Shown here piece after piece: positions 1-8,701 of a DNA stretch of 64,000 nt (positions are counted from its first letter, which is position 1; each line of letters starts with the position of its first letter). Both the position numbers and the translations under genes were made by a program. This DNA is from Halopseudomonas nanhaiensis (GTDB lineage Bacteria > Pseudomonadota > Gammaproteobacteria > Pseudomonadales > Pseudomonadaceae), in the NCBI RefSeq assembly GCF_020025155.1, contig NZ_CP073751.1, positions 682,001 through 746,000 on the forward strand, given 5' to 3'. The notes beneath the pieces were generated by a model. That model was not told the origin of the DNA and searched no databases. It saw only the letters and a program-made list of their open reading frames with translations.

Positions 1-1
1 C

Positions 2-256
2 CACAAGACCAGCCAGGCATTCGCTGTATTCCTGCCGGTGCGGTCGGTCGGAGTGGTGGGTGATGGCCGCCGCTACGAGTGGGTCATTGCGTTGCGCGCA
101 GTCGAGACGATCGACTTCATGACGGCACGCTGGGCTCATCTCCCGTACGAGTTTCTCGAGAAGGTTTCCAATCGCATCATCAACGAGATCAGCGGTGTAT
201 CTCGGGTGACTTACGATATTTCCAGCAAGCCGCCGGCGACCATCGAATGGGAATGA
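2..256 (+). CDS. guaA: GMP synthase (glutamine-hydrolysing), C-terminal 84 residues
   Basis: This is the 3' end of guaA, cut by the window edge. GMP synthase aminates XMP to GMP with glutamine and ATP in purine synthesis. The visible part is the C-terminal dimerisation domain. It reads through [20 protein letters not shown] and ends in [14 protein letters not shown], the near-invariant C-terminus of GuaA proteins. The N-terminal amidotransferase and ATP-pyrophosphatase domains lie outside the window. The stop codon is followed within 20 bases by a strong terminator, so guaA closes its transcription unit here. Confidence 0.95.
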   Translation, partial: HKTSQAFAVFLPVRSVGVVGDGRRYEWVIALRAVETIDFMTARWAHLPYEFLEKVSNRIINEISGVSRVTYDISSKPPATIEWE

Positions 257-272
257 GCGTGCGCGTTTGATG

Positions 273-301
273 AAAAACCCGCCGTAAGGCGGGTTTTTTT
301 A
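273..301. terminator. Bidirectional rho-independent terminator between guaA and the MCE cluster
   Basis: The stem AAACCCGCC / GGCGGGTTT encloses a GTAA loop. It has a T run on the plus strand and an A run on its left flank, so it can end transcription from both sides. The plus-strand T tract contains the TAA stop codon (read on the minus strand) of the convergent lipoprotein gene. Confidence 0.9.
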
Positions 302-925
302 TTGCTGCTCGCGCGCGCTTCGCAACCGCTCGCGCGTCCATGGAATGAGCTCGGCTTCCAGCTGCGCTGTCGCGCGTCCGAAGGCCTGGACCACCGCAGG
401 AACCTGCGTGTTCTCCAGCTCTTCTTCAATCAGAAACGTCCGGCTGGCAAGCATGCGCCGCTCAGTGGGATCGATCAGGCGGGTGTCGAGCTCGATGATC
501 GCCCTGGGTGGGCCATCCATGTAACTCACCTGGAATCGCCGTAGATCGCTGCTCAGATGGTAATCCGCGTGGAGCGAATGGTCGTCGGTACTGACCTGTG
601 CCAGGACCCCGCTGCGGCTGAAGGCCCGGGTCAGGCGTTCGCGCAGCATCGCCGGCGCCGGGTCGGACCAGCGCACCCCCTTGTAGGCACTGATCTCGTC
701 GCCTTCCGGGTTTACCAGGATCCGCGGCCCGCTGACGGCGATGCCCGCGTGGGGAGTGTTGATGCGCAGAGAGCTGGAATCCGGCTGCTGCTGCAGCGGC
801 TCCATTCGAGGCGCAGGCAACTGATAGACGGTGACCGGCTCGGTCTCCGGAAGCACGGTACAGGCTGCAAGCAGACCGATGCTCGCGCAAAGCGCCACGC
901 TTCGCATACCCCGGGTGATGATCAT
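299..925 (-). CDS. ABC-type transport auxiliary lipoprotein (PqiC-like)
   Basis: A 208-residue lipoprotein with a signal peptide and lipobox LAAC (Cys22). After the cysteine, TVLPETEPVTVYQLPAP resembles the start of the PqiC/YmbA-type auxiliary component of MCE lipid transporters. Such proteins are thought to sit at the inner face of the outer membrane and work with an MCE protein. It is the last gene of the leftward cluster and overlaps the MCE gene by 4 bp, which implies translational coupling. A second in-frame ATG at 907 is an alternative start. The family assignment rests on the N-terminus and context, and the substrate is unknown. Confidence 0.85.
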   Translation of the reverse strand: MIITRGMRSVALCASIGLLAACTVLPETEPVTVYQLPAPRMEPLQQQPDSSSLRINTPHAGIAVSGPRILVNPEGDEISAYKGVRWSDPAPAMLRERLTRAFSRSGVLAQVSTDDHSLHADYHLSSDLRRFQVSYMDGPPRAIIELDTRLIDPTERRMLASRTFLIEEELENTQVPAVVQAFGRATAQLEAELIPWTRERLRSAREQQ

Positions 926-1860
926 GGTTCGAACTCCTCAAGCGAATCGCGGCCGAGCAGGAAGCGGGTAGGGTTGTCCTCGATGCGCCGCGTTATCGAG
1001 CGCAGGGAAGAAAGACTGCCGCGCAGTTCGTTGATAGCCGGCTCCAGTTGTCCCAATCCCTGCATGCCACTGGAAAACGCTTCGCGGTTCTGGTTCAGCA
1101 TGTCCTCGAGCGTTGAAGTTGTCCTGGCAATGGACGCGAGCGCCTCTTCGGCGCCATCCAGCGTACGCATGCCCTGCTCATTGAGCAGCTGGTCCGCACT
1201 CGCCATCATCTGGCTGGTCTGCTCCAGGGTCTGGTTAGCCTGCCGGCTGACCTGTGTCAGCTCTTCGATGAGTCCGCCGACATTCTCGCTCTGGGCCGAC
1301 ATGTTCTGCGCGGCGCCATCGATGGACTCGAGCATGGAGCTGATGCGATTGACGTTCTCCTCGGACACAATGGAACGCGCTGCCGCCACCAGCTGGTTGA
1401 CGTTGGTCACCAGATCCTCGCCGTTGGCGAGCAGCGTGGAAATCGGCGACGGTGATGCGACGATCACCGGCAGCCGGCCTTCGTCACTGCGCAGCGGCGG
1501 ACTTTCCGGCGTGCCGTGGCTCAGTTCGATGACCGAGGTGCCGGTTATGCCGGTGAACGATAGCCTGGCGCGGGTATCTTCCTTGATCGGCACGCTCGAC
1601 TCGATGCGCACGGTGGCCAGTACCCGACGCGGGTCTTCCGGATCCAGTCCGAGCTCGGTGATGTCGCCAACGCGGATGCCGCTGTATTGCACCGTGCTGC
1701 CGCGAGAGAGACCGGTCACGGCCTCGTTGAAAACCACGACGTACTCGTCGTATTCGCTGCTGGTCGCGGTATTGCCGAGCCAGATGGCGAAGACCACTGC
1801 GGCACCCGCTGCGAGCAGGGTGAACAGCCCGATCAGAACGTGATGTGCTCGGGTTTCCAT
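922..1860 (-). CDS. MCE (MlaD-like) family protein of a lipid ABC transporter
   Basis: About 312 residues. METRAHHVLIG is followed by one N-terminal membrane helix (about residues 7-27), an MCE domain (about 35-115, containing SRGSTVQYSGIRVGDI), and a long helical C-terminal part rich in Gln, Ser and Asn. The architecture fits a single-MCE, inner-membrane-anchored periplasmic protein that forms a hexameric ring for phospholipid movement between membranes. I chose the ATG at 1860 because a GGAG lies 11 bases upstream; the ATG at 1869 is only 2 bases from it. The gene overlaps the ATPase gene if the upstream ATG is used. Confidence 0.87.
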   Translation of the reverse strand: METRAHHVLIGLFTLLAAGAAVVFAIWLGNTATSSEYDEYVVVFNEAVTGLSRGSTVQYSGIRVGDITELGLDPEDPRRVLATVRIESSVPIKEDTRARLSFTGITGTSVIELSHGTPESPPLRSDEGRLPVIVASPSPISTLLANGEDLVTNVNQLVAAARSIVSEENVNRISSMLESIDGAAQNMSAQSENVGGLIEELTQVSRQANQTLEQTSQMMASADQLLNEQGMRTLDGAEEALASIARTTSTLEDMLNQNREAFSSGMQGLGQLEPAINELRGSLSSLRSITRRIEDNPTRFLLGRDSLEEFEP

Positions 1861-1862
1861 GA

Positions 1863-2669
1863 TCAGCATTGCTCCGGCTGGTGGTATGAATTGACGGCTG
1901 TCGCTGCGGCGCGTCCGCGCGGACCGTGAAAATACTCCTGAATCCAGGCATTGTCGGTGGCGGCAACGCGCTCGAGGCTGTCGGCGACCAGCACGCGACG
2001 CTCAGACAGCACCGCGATCCGGTCGCAGATGGCGTAGAGCGTATCGAGGTCATGGGTGACCACGAATACACTGAGGCCGAGCGCGTCACGCAGCGTCTTG
2101 ATCAACTGATCAAACGCGGCGGCGCCGATCGGATCCAGTCCGGCAGTGGGCTCATCGAGAAACAGAATGTCCGGATCCAGTGCCAGTGATCGCGCGAGCG
2201 CGGCGCGCTTGACCATGCCGCCGGACAGTTCTGATGGATATTTGCTGCCAGCGGTGGAAGGCAGTCCTGCCAGTGCCAGCTTCATGCCGGCCAGGTGCTC
2301 GGCGTCGCGACGGCTCAGACCCGCATGTTCCACGAGAGGCACTGCGACGTTTTCCGTCACGGTCAGCGATGAAAACAGGGCGCCGCGCTGAAACAGCACG
2401 CCGAAGCGTCGCTCGACCTGGGAGCGCTGCTCCGCATCCAGGCTCTGCAGGTCCTCTCCGAACACCCTTACGCTGCCTGCGGTTGGGCGACGCAGTCCGA
2501 CAATGGAACGCAGCAGTACGGATTTGCCGGTACCCGAGCCGCCGACCACGCCGAGAATCTCGCGGCGACGAATGTCCAGATCCAGGTTTTCGTGAATCGT
2601 CTGTGTGCCGAAGCGGTTGACCAGACCGCGCACCTCAACCAGCGGCGTGTTGTGTGTATCCGCTATCAC
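1863..2669 (-). CDS. ATP-binding subunit of MCE-type lipid ABC transporter (MlaF-like)
   Basis: A 268-residue ABC ATPase with Walker A GGSGTGKS (residues 43-50), signature LSGGM, Walker B ILFLDEPTAGLDP and the switch histidine in VVTHDLDTL. The sequence around Walker B, including the PIGAAAFDQLI stretch after it, is typical of MlaF/Ttg2A-type ATPases. It should energise the permease encoded immediately upstream, whose gene it overlaps by 4 bp. The main Mla/Ttg2 operon of pseudomonads normally lies elsewhere, next to murA, so this would be a second system. The transported lipid cannot be read from sequence. Confidence 0.9.
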   Translation of the reverse strand: MIADTHNTPLVEVRGLVNRFGTQTIHENLDLDIRRREILGVVGGSGTGKSVLLRSIVGLRRPTAGSVRVFGEDLQSLDAEQRSQVERRFGVLFQRGALFSSLTVTENVAVPLVEHAGLSRRDAEHLAGMKLALAGLPSTAGSKYPSELSGGMVKRAALARSLALDPDILFLDEPTAGLDPIGAAAFDQLIKTLRDALGLSVFVVTHDLDTLYAICDRIAVLSERRVLVADSLERVAATDNAWIQEYFHGPRGRAAATAVNSYHQPEQC

Positions 2670-3802
2670 CAGCCCATCTCCATATAGAAAAGCGCGGCTA
2701 TGGCATCGACCAGGATCACCACGAAGATCGACTGTACGACGCTGGAGGTGGTGTGTTCACCGACTGACTCGGCGCTTCCGGTCACCTTGAATCCTTCCAG
2801 GCAGCCAATGATGGCAATCAGAAAGGCGAATACTGGCGCCTTGGCGATGCCGAGCAGAAAGTGGCTCATGTCGACATTCTGTTGCAGCACATTCATGAAC
2901 ATGGCTGGGGAGATGTCCAGCGCCAGCGCACACACCAGGGCGCCGCCGAACAGGCCCGAGAGCATTGCAACAAAGGTCAGCAGCGGCAGCGCGATAACCA
3001 TCGCCAGTACGCGAGGAAGCACCAGCAGATCCAGTGGATCCAGGCCAAGAGTCCGGATCGCGTCGATTTCCTCGTTGGCCTTCATCGAGCCTATCTGCGC
3101 GGTAAAGGCGCTGGCCGTGCGCCCGGCCATCAGAATCGCCGTGAGCATGACCGCAAACTCCCGCAGGAACGAAAAGGCGATCAGGTCTACGGTGTAAATG
3201 CTAGCGCCGAACTCGGACAGGACCGTTGCACCCAGAAATGCGACGACGGCGCCCACCATGAAGGTCAACAGGGCAACGATGGGCACCGCATCCAGTGCGG
3301 TCTGCTCGATCTGGGCGACCGTTGCAGTCACCCGCCAGGCGCGCGGACGAAAAAGATTGCGTGCAAACCCGGCCAGCGTCAGACCGATGAAGCCCAGTAG
3401 AGAGCTCACATGCTCGATGAACCGTAGCGTGGCCATGCCGATTCGAACCAGCAGCTCGGCGGCGACATTCTGAGGCGGGTGCTCGACGTCTTCTTCGCCG
3501 TGCGGGCTGGCTGCGATCCGGCGCAGCAACGTGCGTCGTTCTTCGGGCAGGCTGGTATCCAGCGTGATGGTCTCGAGCAGATCACGGCCGAGCAGTTCGG
3601 CCAGCAGTTGGCCGCCCGCGGTGTCGAGCTTGCCTACGGCGGCTATATCCGCAGCGGTGATGGTCGGTGCCTGGCTCCGCGTCGCACTGGCCAACCGGCG
3701 CAGCTCTGCATAATGCTCGAGCGTCCAGTCGCCATGGAGGTCGAGTTCGGCGGGATTCGCTGGATTGGGCGTAATGAACGGATTGTCAGGCAGGGCCGGC
3801 AT
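2666..3802 (-). CDS. MlaE-type permease with N-terminal STAS-like domain
   Basis: About 378 residues from the ATG at 3802 (MPALPDNPFITPN). Residues 1-110 look like a STAS-type domain (LDLHGDWTLEHYAELRRLA). The rest is a MlaE permease with several membrane helices and the family's conserved AGRTASAFTAQIGSMKANEEIDAIRTLGLDPL loop. The open frame continues upstream to 4009, but that part overlaps yhcB in another frame and looks non-coding. In Escherichia coli the STAS protein MlaB is separate; here the STAS-like domain is fused to the permease, as in other long MlaE-family proteins. Confidence 0.87.
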   Translation of the reverse strand: MPALPDNPFITPNPANPAELDLHGDWTLEHYAELRRLASATRSQAPTITAADIAAVGKLDTAGGQLLAELLGRDLLETITLDTSLPEERRTLLRRIAASPHGEEDVEHPPQNVAAELLVRIGMATLRFIEHVSSLLGFIGLTLAGFARNLFRPRAWRVTATVAQIEQTALDAVPIVALLTFMVGAVVAFLGATVLSEFGASIYTVDLIAFSFLREFAVMLTAILMAGRTASAFTAQIGSMKANEEIDAIRTLGLDPLDLLVLPRVLAMVIALPLLTFVAMLSGLFGGALVCALALDISPAMFMNVLQQNVDMSHFLLGIAKAPVFAFLIAIIGCLEGFKVTGSAESVGEHTTSSVVQSIFVVILVDAIAALFYMEMGW

Positions 3803-3857
3803 CACTCTGGGTGTCCAGGATTTGGCCCCTGAAGCGGCCGGCGCCAGGGGTTGCGAA

Positions 3858-4310
3858 TCAATGCTTGCGCTTGAGGCCGAATTCTTCGGAGAGGGTGCCC
3901 GGCCCTTCCTCTTTGAGAGCGTAATCGCGGGGTGGTTCCAGGCTGTCGAATACCGGCTCGCGGCGACCGTTGTCGCGTACCGGCTGATTGTCCTGCTCCA
4001 ACGCTGCAAGGAGGCGCTGGCGGGTCATGTCGTCGGCAGCCAGATCGACGGCGCCCTGGGTGAGGTGTTCCTGAATGTCCTGGTGACTGCGGTTCAGTCG
4101 TCCGACGAGGCTGGCGGTAGTCTTGAAGTGATTGGCCACTTCCTGCTGATACTCTTCGAAACGCAGCTGCAGACTTTCCAGCTGCGACTGGCTGCCGGAG
4201 CCCGAGCTGCCACCCATGCGCTTGGCGACCTGCGCCAGCACCACGCCGATTACGATTCCTACAGCCAGCGCGACGGCGACTGCGATCCACAGGTTTTCGC
4301 TTGCTTCCAC
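3858..4310 (-). CDS. yhcB: YhcB/ZapG family membrane protein (DUF1043)
   Basis: A 150-residue protein with one N-terminal membrane helix (about residues 7-25, LWIAVAVALAVGIVIGVVLAQ). A coiled-coil follows (about 45-110), including the conserved LQLRFEEYQQEVANHFKTTASLVGRLNRSHQDIQEHL region. The tail is charged and ends FGLKRKH. YhcB is an inner-membrane protein linked to cell envelope synthesis and division in enterobacteria. It lies 55 bp upstream of the MCE permease gene on the same strand and may be co-transcribed. The hydrolase-zapE pair starts divergently. Confidence 0.88.
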   Translation of the reverse strand: MEASENLWIAVAVALAVGIVIGVVLAQVAKRMGGSSGSGSQSQLESLQLRFEEYQQEVANHFKTTASLVGRLNRSHQDIQEHLTQGAVDLAADDMTRQRLLAALEQDNQPVRDNGRREPVFDSLEPPRDYALKEEGPGTLSEEFGLKRKH

Positions 4311-4463
4311 CTTGGGTCCCTCTTGATCTGATTGCAGCGCATCGACCTGATCCGCCTGCCGACATGGTTCTACGGTAACGAGATTTCATGGACAAGGCTA
4401 GTACTTGCTAGTCTTGTAGCCCATGCGACGTCAGTCGATATCCACGGTCACGGAGAGCTGTAA

Positions 4464-5090
4464 ATGAGCGCAAGTGCAGAGCAAAAGTTCCTCATCCAGG
4501 GGCCTGCGGGGACAATCGAGGCGTTGGTCACGCGAGCGGAGAACCCCACGGGGCTGGCGGTAATCTGCCATCCCAATCCGGTGCAGGGTGGGACCATGCA
4601 CAACAAGGTGGTGCACACGCTGATGCGGGCCGCTCGCGACTGCGGTGCAACAACGGTGCGCTTCAACTTTCGCGGAGTGGGTGGCAGTGACGGCCAGCAC
4701 ACCGGCGGCGCAGGGGAGGTAGATGACTGCCTTGCTGTGGTTCAGTGGGCGCAAAAGGAGCTTGGTGGGCAGCTGCCGCTATGGCTGATGGGGTTCTCCT
4801 TCGGCGGCTACGTTGCGGCTGCGGCCGCCTGCCGGTTGCCCGATTGGCCGGCTAAAGTGGCGCTGATTGCTCCTTCGGTGGTGAAACAGGACTTTGCAGC
4901 GCTGCTGCCGTTTCCCGGTGACGCGCTGGTGGTCATGGGCGAGCGCGATGAAGTGGTCCCGCCCCAGGCCGTTCATGAATTGCTCGAAGGCCAGGCAGGT
5001 GTGGACATGGTCCGCTTTGAAGATACCGGCCATTTCTTCCACGGCAAGCTGACCCAGCTCAAGGATGTGGTGCAGAGCCGTCTCGGGTAA
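4464..5090 (+). CDS. Alpha/beta hydrolase (COG2945-like)
   Basis: A 208-residue alpha/beta hydrolase. The nucleophile elbow is GFSFGG (serine within LMGFSFGGYVAAA). An oxyanion-type HPNPVQGGTMHNKVV segment sits near the N-terminus, an acidic residue lies in VMGERDEVVPP, and the catalytic histidine lies in DTGHFFHG. There is no signal peptide, so it is probably cytoplasmic. The substrate is unknown. The start follows GGAGAG at 4452-4457. The gene sits directly upstream of zapE, an arrangement often seen in Pseudomonas. Confidence 0.85.
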   Translation: MSASAEQKFLIQGPAGTIEALVTRAENPTGLAVICHPNPVQGGTMHNKVVHTLMRAARDCGATTVRFNFRGVGGSDGQHTGGAGEVDDCLAVVQWAQKELGGQLPLWLMGFSFGGYVAAAAACRLPDWPAKVALIAPSVVKQDFAALLPFPGDALVVMGERDEVVPPQAVHELLEGQAGVDMVRFEDTGHFFHGKLTQLKDVVQSRLG

Positions 5091-5162
5091 GCGGTGATTT
5101 GCCAAGCGTGGGGGCCGCGGGTAGAGTAACGGCCCCGTCGATACCCCTTACTGGTTCCTGCA

Positions 5163-6254
5163 ATGACGCCACTTGAACGCTATCAGGCGGACCTCCAACG
5201 TCCGGATTTCTTTCACGATCCTTCGCAGGAAAAGGCAGTCCGGCACTTGCAGCGCCTATACGATGATCTGGTTGCTGCAGAATCGGCCTCGCCGGGCCTG
5301 CTCGACAAGCTCTTGCGCAAAAAGCCCGAGCCGATCAAGGGGTTGTACTTCTGGGGCGGCGTAGGTCGCGGCAAGACCTACCTCGTCGATACCTTCTTCG
5401 AAGCCTTGCCATTCAAGCGCAAGATGCGCACGCACTTTCACCGCTTCATGCAGCGTGTTCATCATGAGCTGGAAGGGATGAAGGGCGAGAAGAACCCGCT
5501 CACCCTGATCGCCAGGCGGTTTTCCGACGAAGCGCGGGTGATCTGTTTCGACGAGTTTTTCGTTTCCGACATTACGGATGCGATGATCCTCGGGACGCTG
5601 ATGGAAGAGATGTTCGACAACGGTGTCACCCTGGTGGCTACCTCCAACATCGTTCCCGACGGCCTGTACAAGGACGGACTCCAGCGAGCCCGGTTCCTGC
5701 CGGCCATTGCCTTGCTGAACCAGCGTACGGAGGTGGTCAATGTCGACAGCGGTGTCGATTATCGCCTACGTGCGCTTGAGCAGGCCGAGCTCTATCACTG
5801 GCCTTTGGGCCCTGAGGCCGATGCCAGTCTGCGGCGCAGCTTCGAGAGTCTGGTGCCGGACCTGGAGGGCGCCGTGGAGGGCGAGGTGCTGACCATCGAG
5901 AACCGGCCGATCAGATCCCTGCGCGTCTGCGAGGACGTCGCCTGGTTCGAGTTCCGCGAGCTCTGCGATGGCCCGCGGAGTCAGAACGACTACATCGAGC
6001 TGGCGAAGATCTTCCATGCGGTGTTGATCGCCAACGTCGAGCAACTGGACGTCAGCAAGGAAGACATGGCACGTCGCTTCATCAACCTGGTGGACGAATT
6101 CTACGACCGCAACGTCAAGCTGATCCTCTCTGCCGAAGTGGAACTGAAGGATCTGTATACCGGCGGGCGGTTACAGTTCGAGTTCCAGCGCACGCTCAGT
6201 CGTCTTCTCGAGATGCAGTCGCACGAGTTCCTGGCGCGTCCGCACCGCCCCTGA
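5163..6254 (+). CDS. zapE: Cell division protein ZapE (AFG1-like ATPase)
   Basis: A 363-residue AFG1/ZapE family P-loop ATPase. Walker A is GGVGRGKT within LYFWGGVGRGKTYL, Walker B is VICFDEFFVSDI, and the family's HFHRFMQRVHHEL motif lies between them. In E. coli ZapE is recruited late to the septum and destabilises FtsZ polymers in an ATP-dependent way. Length and motif order match the family. It lies 72 bp after the hydrolase gene. Its 3' end faces the glxA-like regulator, separated only by a small hairpin TGGCATG-GGTT-CATGCCA at 6255-6272. Confidence 0.93.
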   Translation: MTPLERYQADLQRPDFFHDPSQEKAVRHLQRLYDDLVAAESASPGLLDKLLRKKPEPIKGLYFWGGVGRGKTYLVDTFFEALPFKRKMRTHFHRFMQRVHHELEGMKGEKNPLTLIARRFSDEARVICFDEFFVSDITDAMILGTLMEEMFDNGVTLVATSNIVPDGLYKDGLQRARFLPAIALLNQRTEVVNVDSGVDYRLRALEQAELYHWPLGPEADASLRRSFESLVPDLEGAVEGEVLTIENRPIRSLRVCEDVAWFEFRELCDGPRSQNDYIELAKIFHAVLIANVEQLDVSKEDMARRFINLVDEFYDRNVKLILSAEVELKDLYTGGRLQFEFQRTLSRLLEMQSHEFLARPHRP

Positions 6255-6264
6255 TGGCATGGGT

Positions 6265-7278
6265 TCATGCCACTGGCTGGTGGAGGAACTGGCGGCGGTA
6301 CTGATTGGGTGACAGCCCGGTGTGCTGCCGGAACAGGCGGGCGAAGAAGCTTGCGTCGTCGTAACCAACGTCGTAGCTGATCGTCTTCACGCTGCGTCGC
6401 GTAGTGCTGAGCAGTGTTTTAGCCGTCTCCACCCGCAGTCTCTGGAGGTAGTGCAGGGGCTTGTCCCCCGTGGCACCCTGGAAGCGTCGCATGAAATTGC
6501 GAATGCTCATGCCGTGCTGACTGGCCACGTCCTCGAAGCGAAACTTCTCTGGGAAATGTTCCTCAAGCCACTGCTGTATTTGCAGGATGGTGGCGTCCTG
6601 ATGCAGTTTCTGGCCGCCGAAGCCGATCACCCCGGGGGTGTAGTTTCGCTGCATCTCGAACAGGGTGTCTCGCGCCACCGCCTGCGCGATATGCGCTCCG
6701 CAGAAACGTTCGATCAGGTGTATGTAGAGGTCGCAGGCGGACGTGATACCGGCCGCGCAATAAACATTATCGGCATCGGTGACATGCTTGTCGCGATTGA
6801 GCAGGACCTGCGGGAAGCGTCGGGAAAACTCATCGAAGAAGCGCCAGTAGGTGGTGGCCTCGCGTCCTTCGAGCAACCCGGCTTCGGCAACCCAGAACAC
6901 CCCCGTCGCTTCGGCAGCGATCGTGGCCCCTCGCGCATGCTCCCGGCGCAGCCACGGCACCACCTCGGGATAGCGTCCCAGCAGCTCGTCAAAGTCGCCC
7001 CAGAAGGCCGGGAGCACGATGAGTTCCGGGTGCGCGGCGTCCAGACTGGCTTCGACGGCAATGCGCTCCTCGCTGAAGGCAATGACTGCCGGGCTGCCCG
7101 GGGCAACCGTCATCGTCCTGAAGGCAGGGCTCAGACCTAGACCCTGATGTCGGCCCTGGCGCAGACTGGCCATATGAAAGAAGTCTCGCGCCTGGGCGAG
7201 CGTGGTGTTGATCACTCCGTCAGTGGCGAGGATTGCCACCTGGCGCAAGGCGAAAGTGCTCGAGGCTGCTTGAGTCAT
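6265..7278 (-). CDS. GlxA family transcriptional regulator (DJ-1/PfpI domain plus AraC DNA-binding domain)
   Basis: A 337-residue regulator. The N-terminal half is a DJ-1/PfpI-like amidotransferase-fold domain (about residues 10-190, with LIVLPAFWGDFDELL and FWVAEAGLLEGREATTYW). The C-terminal AraC-type double helix-turn-helix (about 230-330) ends with GYDDASFFARLFRQHTGLSPNQYRRQF. In relatives the first domain is a sensor without enzyme activity. No obvious target operon adjoins it; the next gene is an aldo/keto reductase on the same strand, about 120 bp upstream. Regulation of that gene is possible but not shown. Confidence 0.9.
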   Translation of the reverse strand: MTQAASSTFALRQVAILATDGVINTTLAQARDFFHMASLRQGRHQGLGLSPAFRTMTVAPGSPAVIAFSEERIAVEASLDAAHPELIVLPAFWGDFDELLGRYPEVVPWLRREHARGATIAAEATGVFWVAEAGLLEGREATTYWRFFDEFSRRFPQVLLNRDKHVTDADNVYCAAGITSACDLYIHLIERFCGAHIAQAVARDTLFEMQRNYTPGVIGFGGQKLHQDATILQIQQWLEEHFPEKFRFEDVASQHGMSIRNFMRRFQGATGDKPLHYLQRLRVETAKTLLSTTRRSVKTISYDVGYDDASFFARLFRQHTGLSPNQYRRQFLHQPVA

Positions 7279-7402
7279 GGTCAGACCTTGTTTTTATAGT
7301 GTCTTCCTTGACCTATGACTAAAGCATCTTCGCCGGAGGCGCAAGTGTCTCAACGGGACACAGAGTCGGCACACCCTTGTGGCAGGTGTGCCGCCAGTGA
7401 TG

Positions 7403-8443
7403 TCAGGGCGCCGGGTTTGGCTGGCTTCGATGAATCTCCGCGATGCCTTCCAGGACCTTGTCGGTCAGTCCCATGTTGACACTGCTGAGATTGCGGTTGA
7501 GCTGATCCATGTTCGTCGCGCCTATGATGTTGCTGGTCACGAACGGTTGCCGCGTAACGAAAGCCAGCGCCATCTGCGCCGGGTCCATTCCATGGTCGCG
7601 AGCCAGTTGAACATACCGGGCGCACGCGCTCTGGGCTTCGGGATTGGTATACCGGCTGAAACGGCTGAACAGGGTCAGCCGACCTTTCTCCGGACGCAGT
7701 CCGTTCAGATACTTGCCCGTCAGCGTGCCGAAGGCCAGTGGCGAGTAGGCGAGCAGGCCGACCTGCTCCCGAATGGACATCTCGGCCAGGCCGATCTCGT
7801 AGCTGCGGTTGAGCAGGTTGTACGGATTCTGGATCGAGGCGATCCGCGGCCAGCCGCGGCTTTCCGCCAGATGCAGGAAGCGACTGACGCCCCACGGTGT
7901 CTCGTTGGACAGGCCGATGTGGCGAATCTTGCCGGAACGCACCAGTTCGTCGAGCGCTTCGAGCGTGTCTTCGATGGGTGTCATGGTCTCGTCGGGATTG
8001 TGCTGGTACCCGAGGTGGCCAAAATAGTTGGTGCGGCGGTCCGGCCAGTGCAGTTGGTAGAGATCGATATAGTCGGTCTGCAGGCGGGCAAGGCTGGCGT
8101 CGACCGCTGCGGTGATCTGCTCGCGGTTGAAGCGTGTTTGACCGTCACGGATATGGGTCATGCCATTGCCTGGGCCTGCAACCTTGCTGGCGACAATCCA
8201 TTTGTCGCGACCGCCGCGCTCGCGGAAATAATTGCCGATGATGCGTTCGGTCTCGCCGTAGGTCTCGCCCTTCGGTGGGACCGGGTACATCTCGGCGGTA
8301 TCGATGAAGTTCACGCCGGCATCGCGTGCCCGGTCAATCTGGGCGAAGGCGTCATTCTGATTGTTCTGTTCTCCCCAGGTCATGGAACCCAGGCACAAGG
8401 CACTCACCTTGAGCTGACTGCGGCCGAGCGGGCGGTATAGCAT
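7403..8443 (-). CDS. NADP(H)-dependent aldo/keto reductase (Tas-like)
   Basis: A 346-residue aldo/keto reductase with a (beta/alpha)8 barrel. Visible family features are LCLGSMTWGEQN at the N-terminus, FIDTAEMYPVPP with the catalytic Asp and Tyr, a lysine in IVASKVAGPG, and the histidine in LYQLHWPDR. The C-terminal coenzyme-binding part follows. The resemblance to Tas (LGSMTWGEQN, AEMYPVPP, GETYGETERIIG) is strong. The physiological substrate is unknown. The ATG at 8443 is preceded by GGAGTC. It is divergent from rplM across about 260 bp. Confidence 0.88.
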   Translation of the reverse strand: MLYRPLGRSQLKVSALCLGSMTWGEQNNQNDAFAQIDRARDAGVNFIDTAEMYPVPPKGETYGETERIIGNYFRERGGRDKWIVASKVAGPGNGMTHIRDGQTRFNREQITAAVDASLARLQTDYIDLYQLHWPDRRTNYFGHLGYQHNPDETMTPIEDTLEALDELVRSGKIRHIGLSNETPWGVSRFLHLAESRGWPRIASIQNPYNLLNRSYEIGLAEMSIREQVGLLAYSPLAFGTLTGKYLNGLRPEKGRLTLFSRFSRYTNPEAQSACARYVQLARDHGMDPAQMALAFVTRQPFVTSNIIGATNMDQLNRNLSSVNMGLTDKVLEGIAEIHRSQPNPAP

Positions 8444-8631
8444 GTAAGGCGACTCCTGGATATGTAGCGGGACGTGACCCTCTACCTTAAATAAAGGTTG
8501 TAATTTTTGCGACCCTTGGCATAATGCCGCCCACTTTCGACAGGATGCCTAGCCTGTCGTTGTTGTTACAGCGCAGATGCCACCCAGACCCACAGAGCCC
8601 CCACCTGAGTGTCTGTCTAGGCTATGTTGGC

Positions 8632-8660
8632 TTGTAAAAACACATTTCATTCTGTAAGAT
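8632..8660 (+). promoter_or_regulatory. Possible sigma70 promoter of rplM-rpsI
   Basis: TTGTAA (8632-8637) and TAAGAT (8655-8660) are separated by 17 bp and lie 41 bp before the rplM start. Another weak pair sits further upstream (TTGTAA 8498-8503, CATAAT 8520-8525). Both are matches by eye only. The rest of 8444-8701 shows nothing else I can name. Confidence 0.35.
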
Positions 8661-8701
8661 TCGCCCTCTTCTTTATAGAGCGGCCTCTGAGGCTAGGATT
8701 A

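Noticed and set aside
557-1843. 428-codon open frame on the plus strand opposite the lipoprotein and MCE genes
   Set aside because: It mirrors two well-supported minus-strand genes, is very rich in Ser and Arg, and shows no family motif or ribosome binding site.
3803-4009. N-terminal extension of the MlaE-like permease up to 4009
   Set aside because: It overlaps yhcB in another frame and its sequence (Ser/Arg/Ala-rich) is not conserved-looking; the family begins at the ATG at 3802.
6255-6272. Hairpin TGGCATG-GGTT-CATGCCA between zapE and the glxA-like gene as a terminator
   Set aside because: The stem is 7 bp without a T run and it overlaps the glxA-like stop codon, so termination cannot be claimed.
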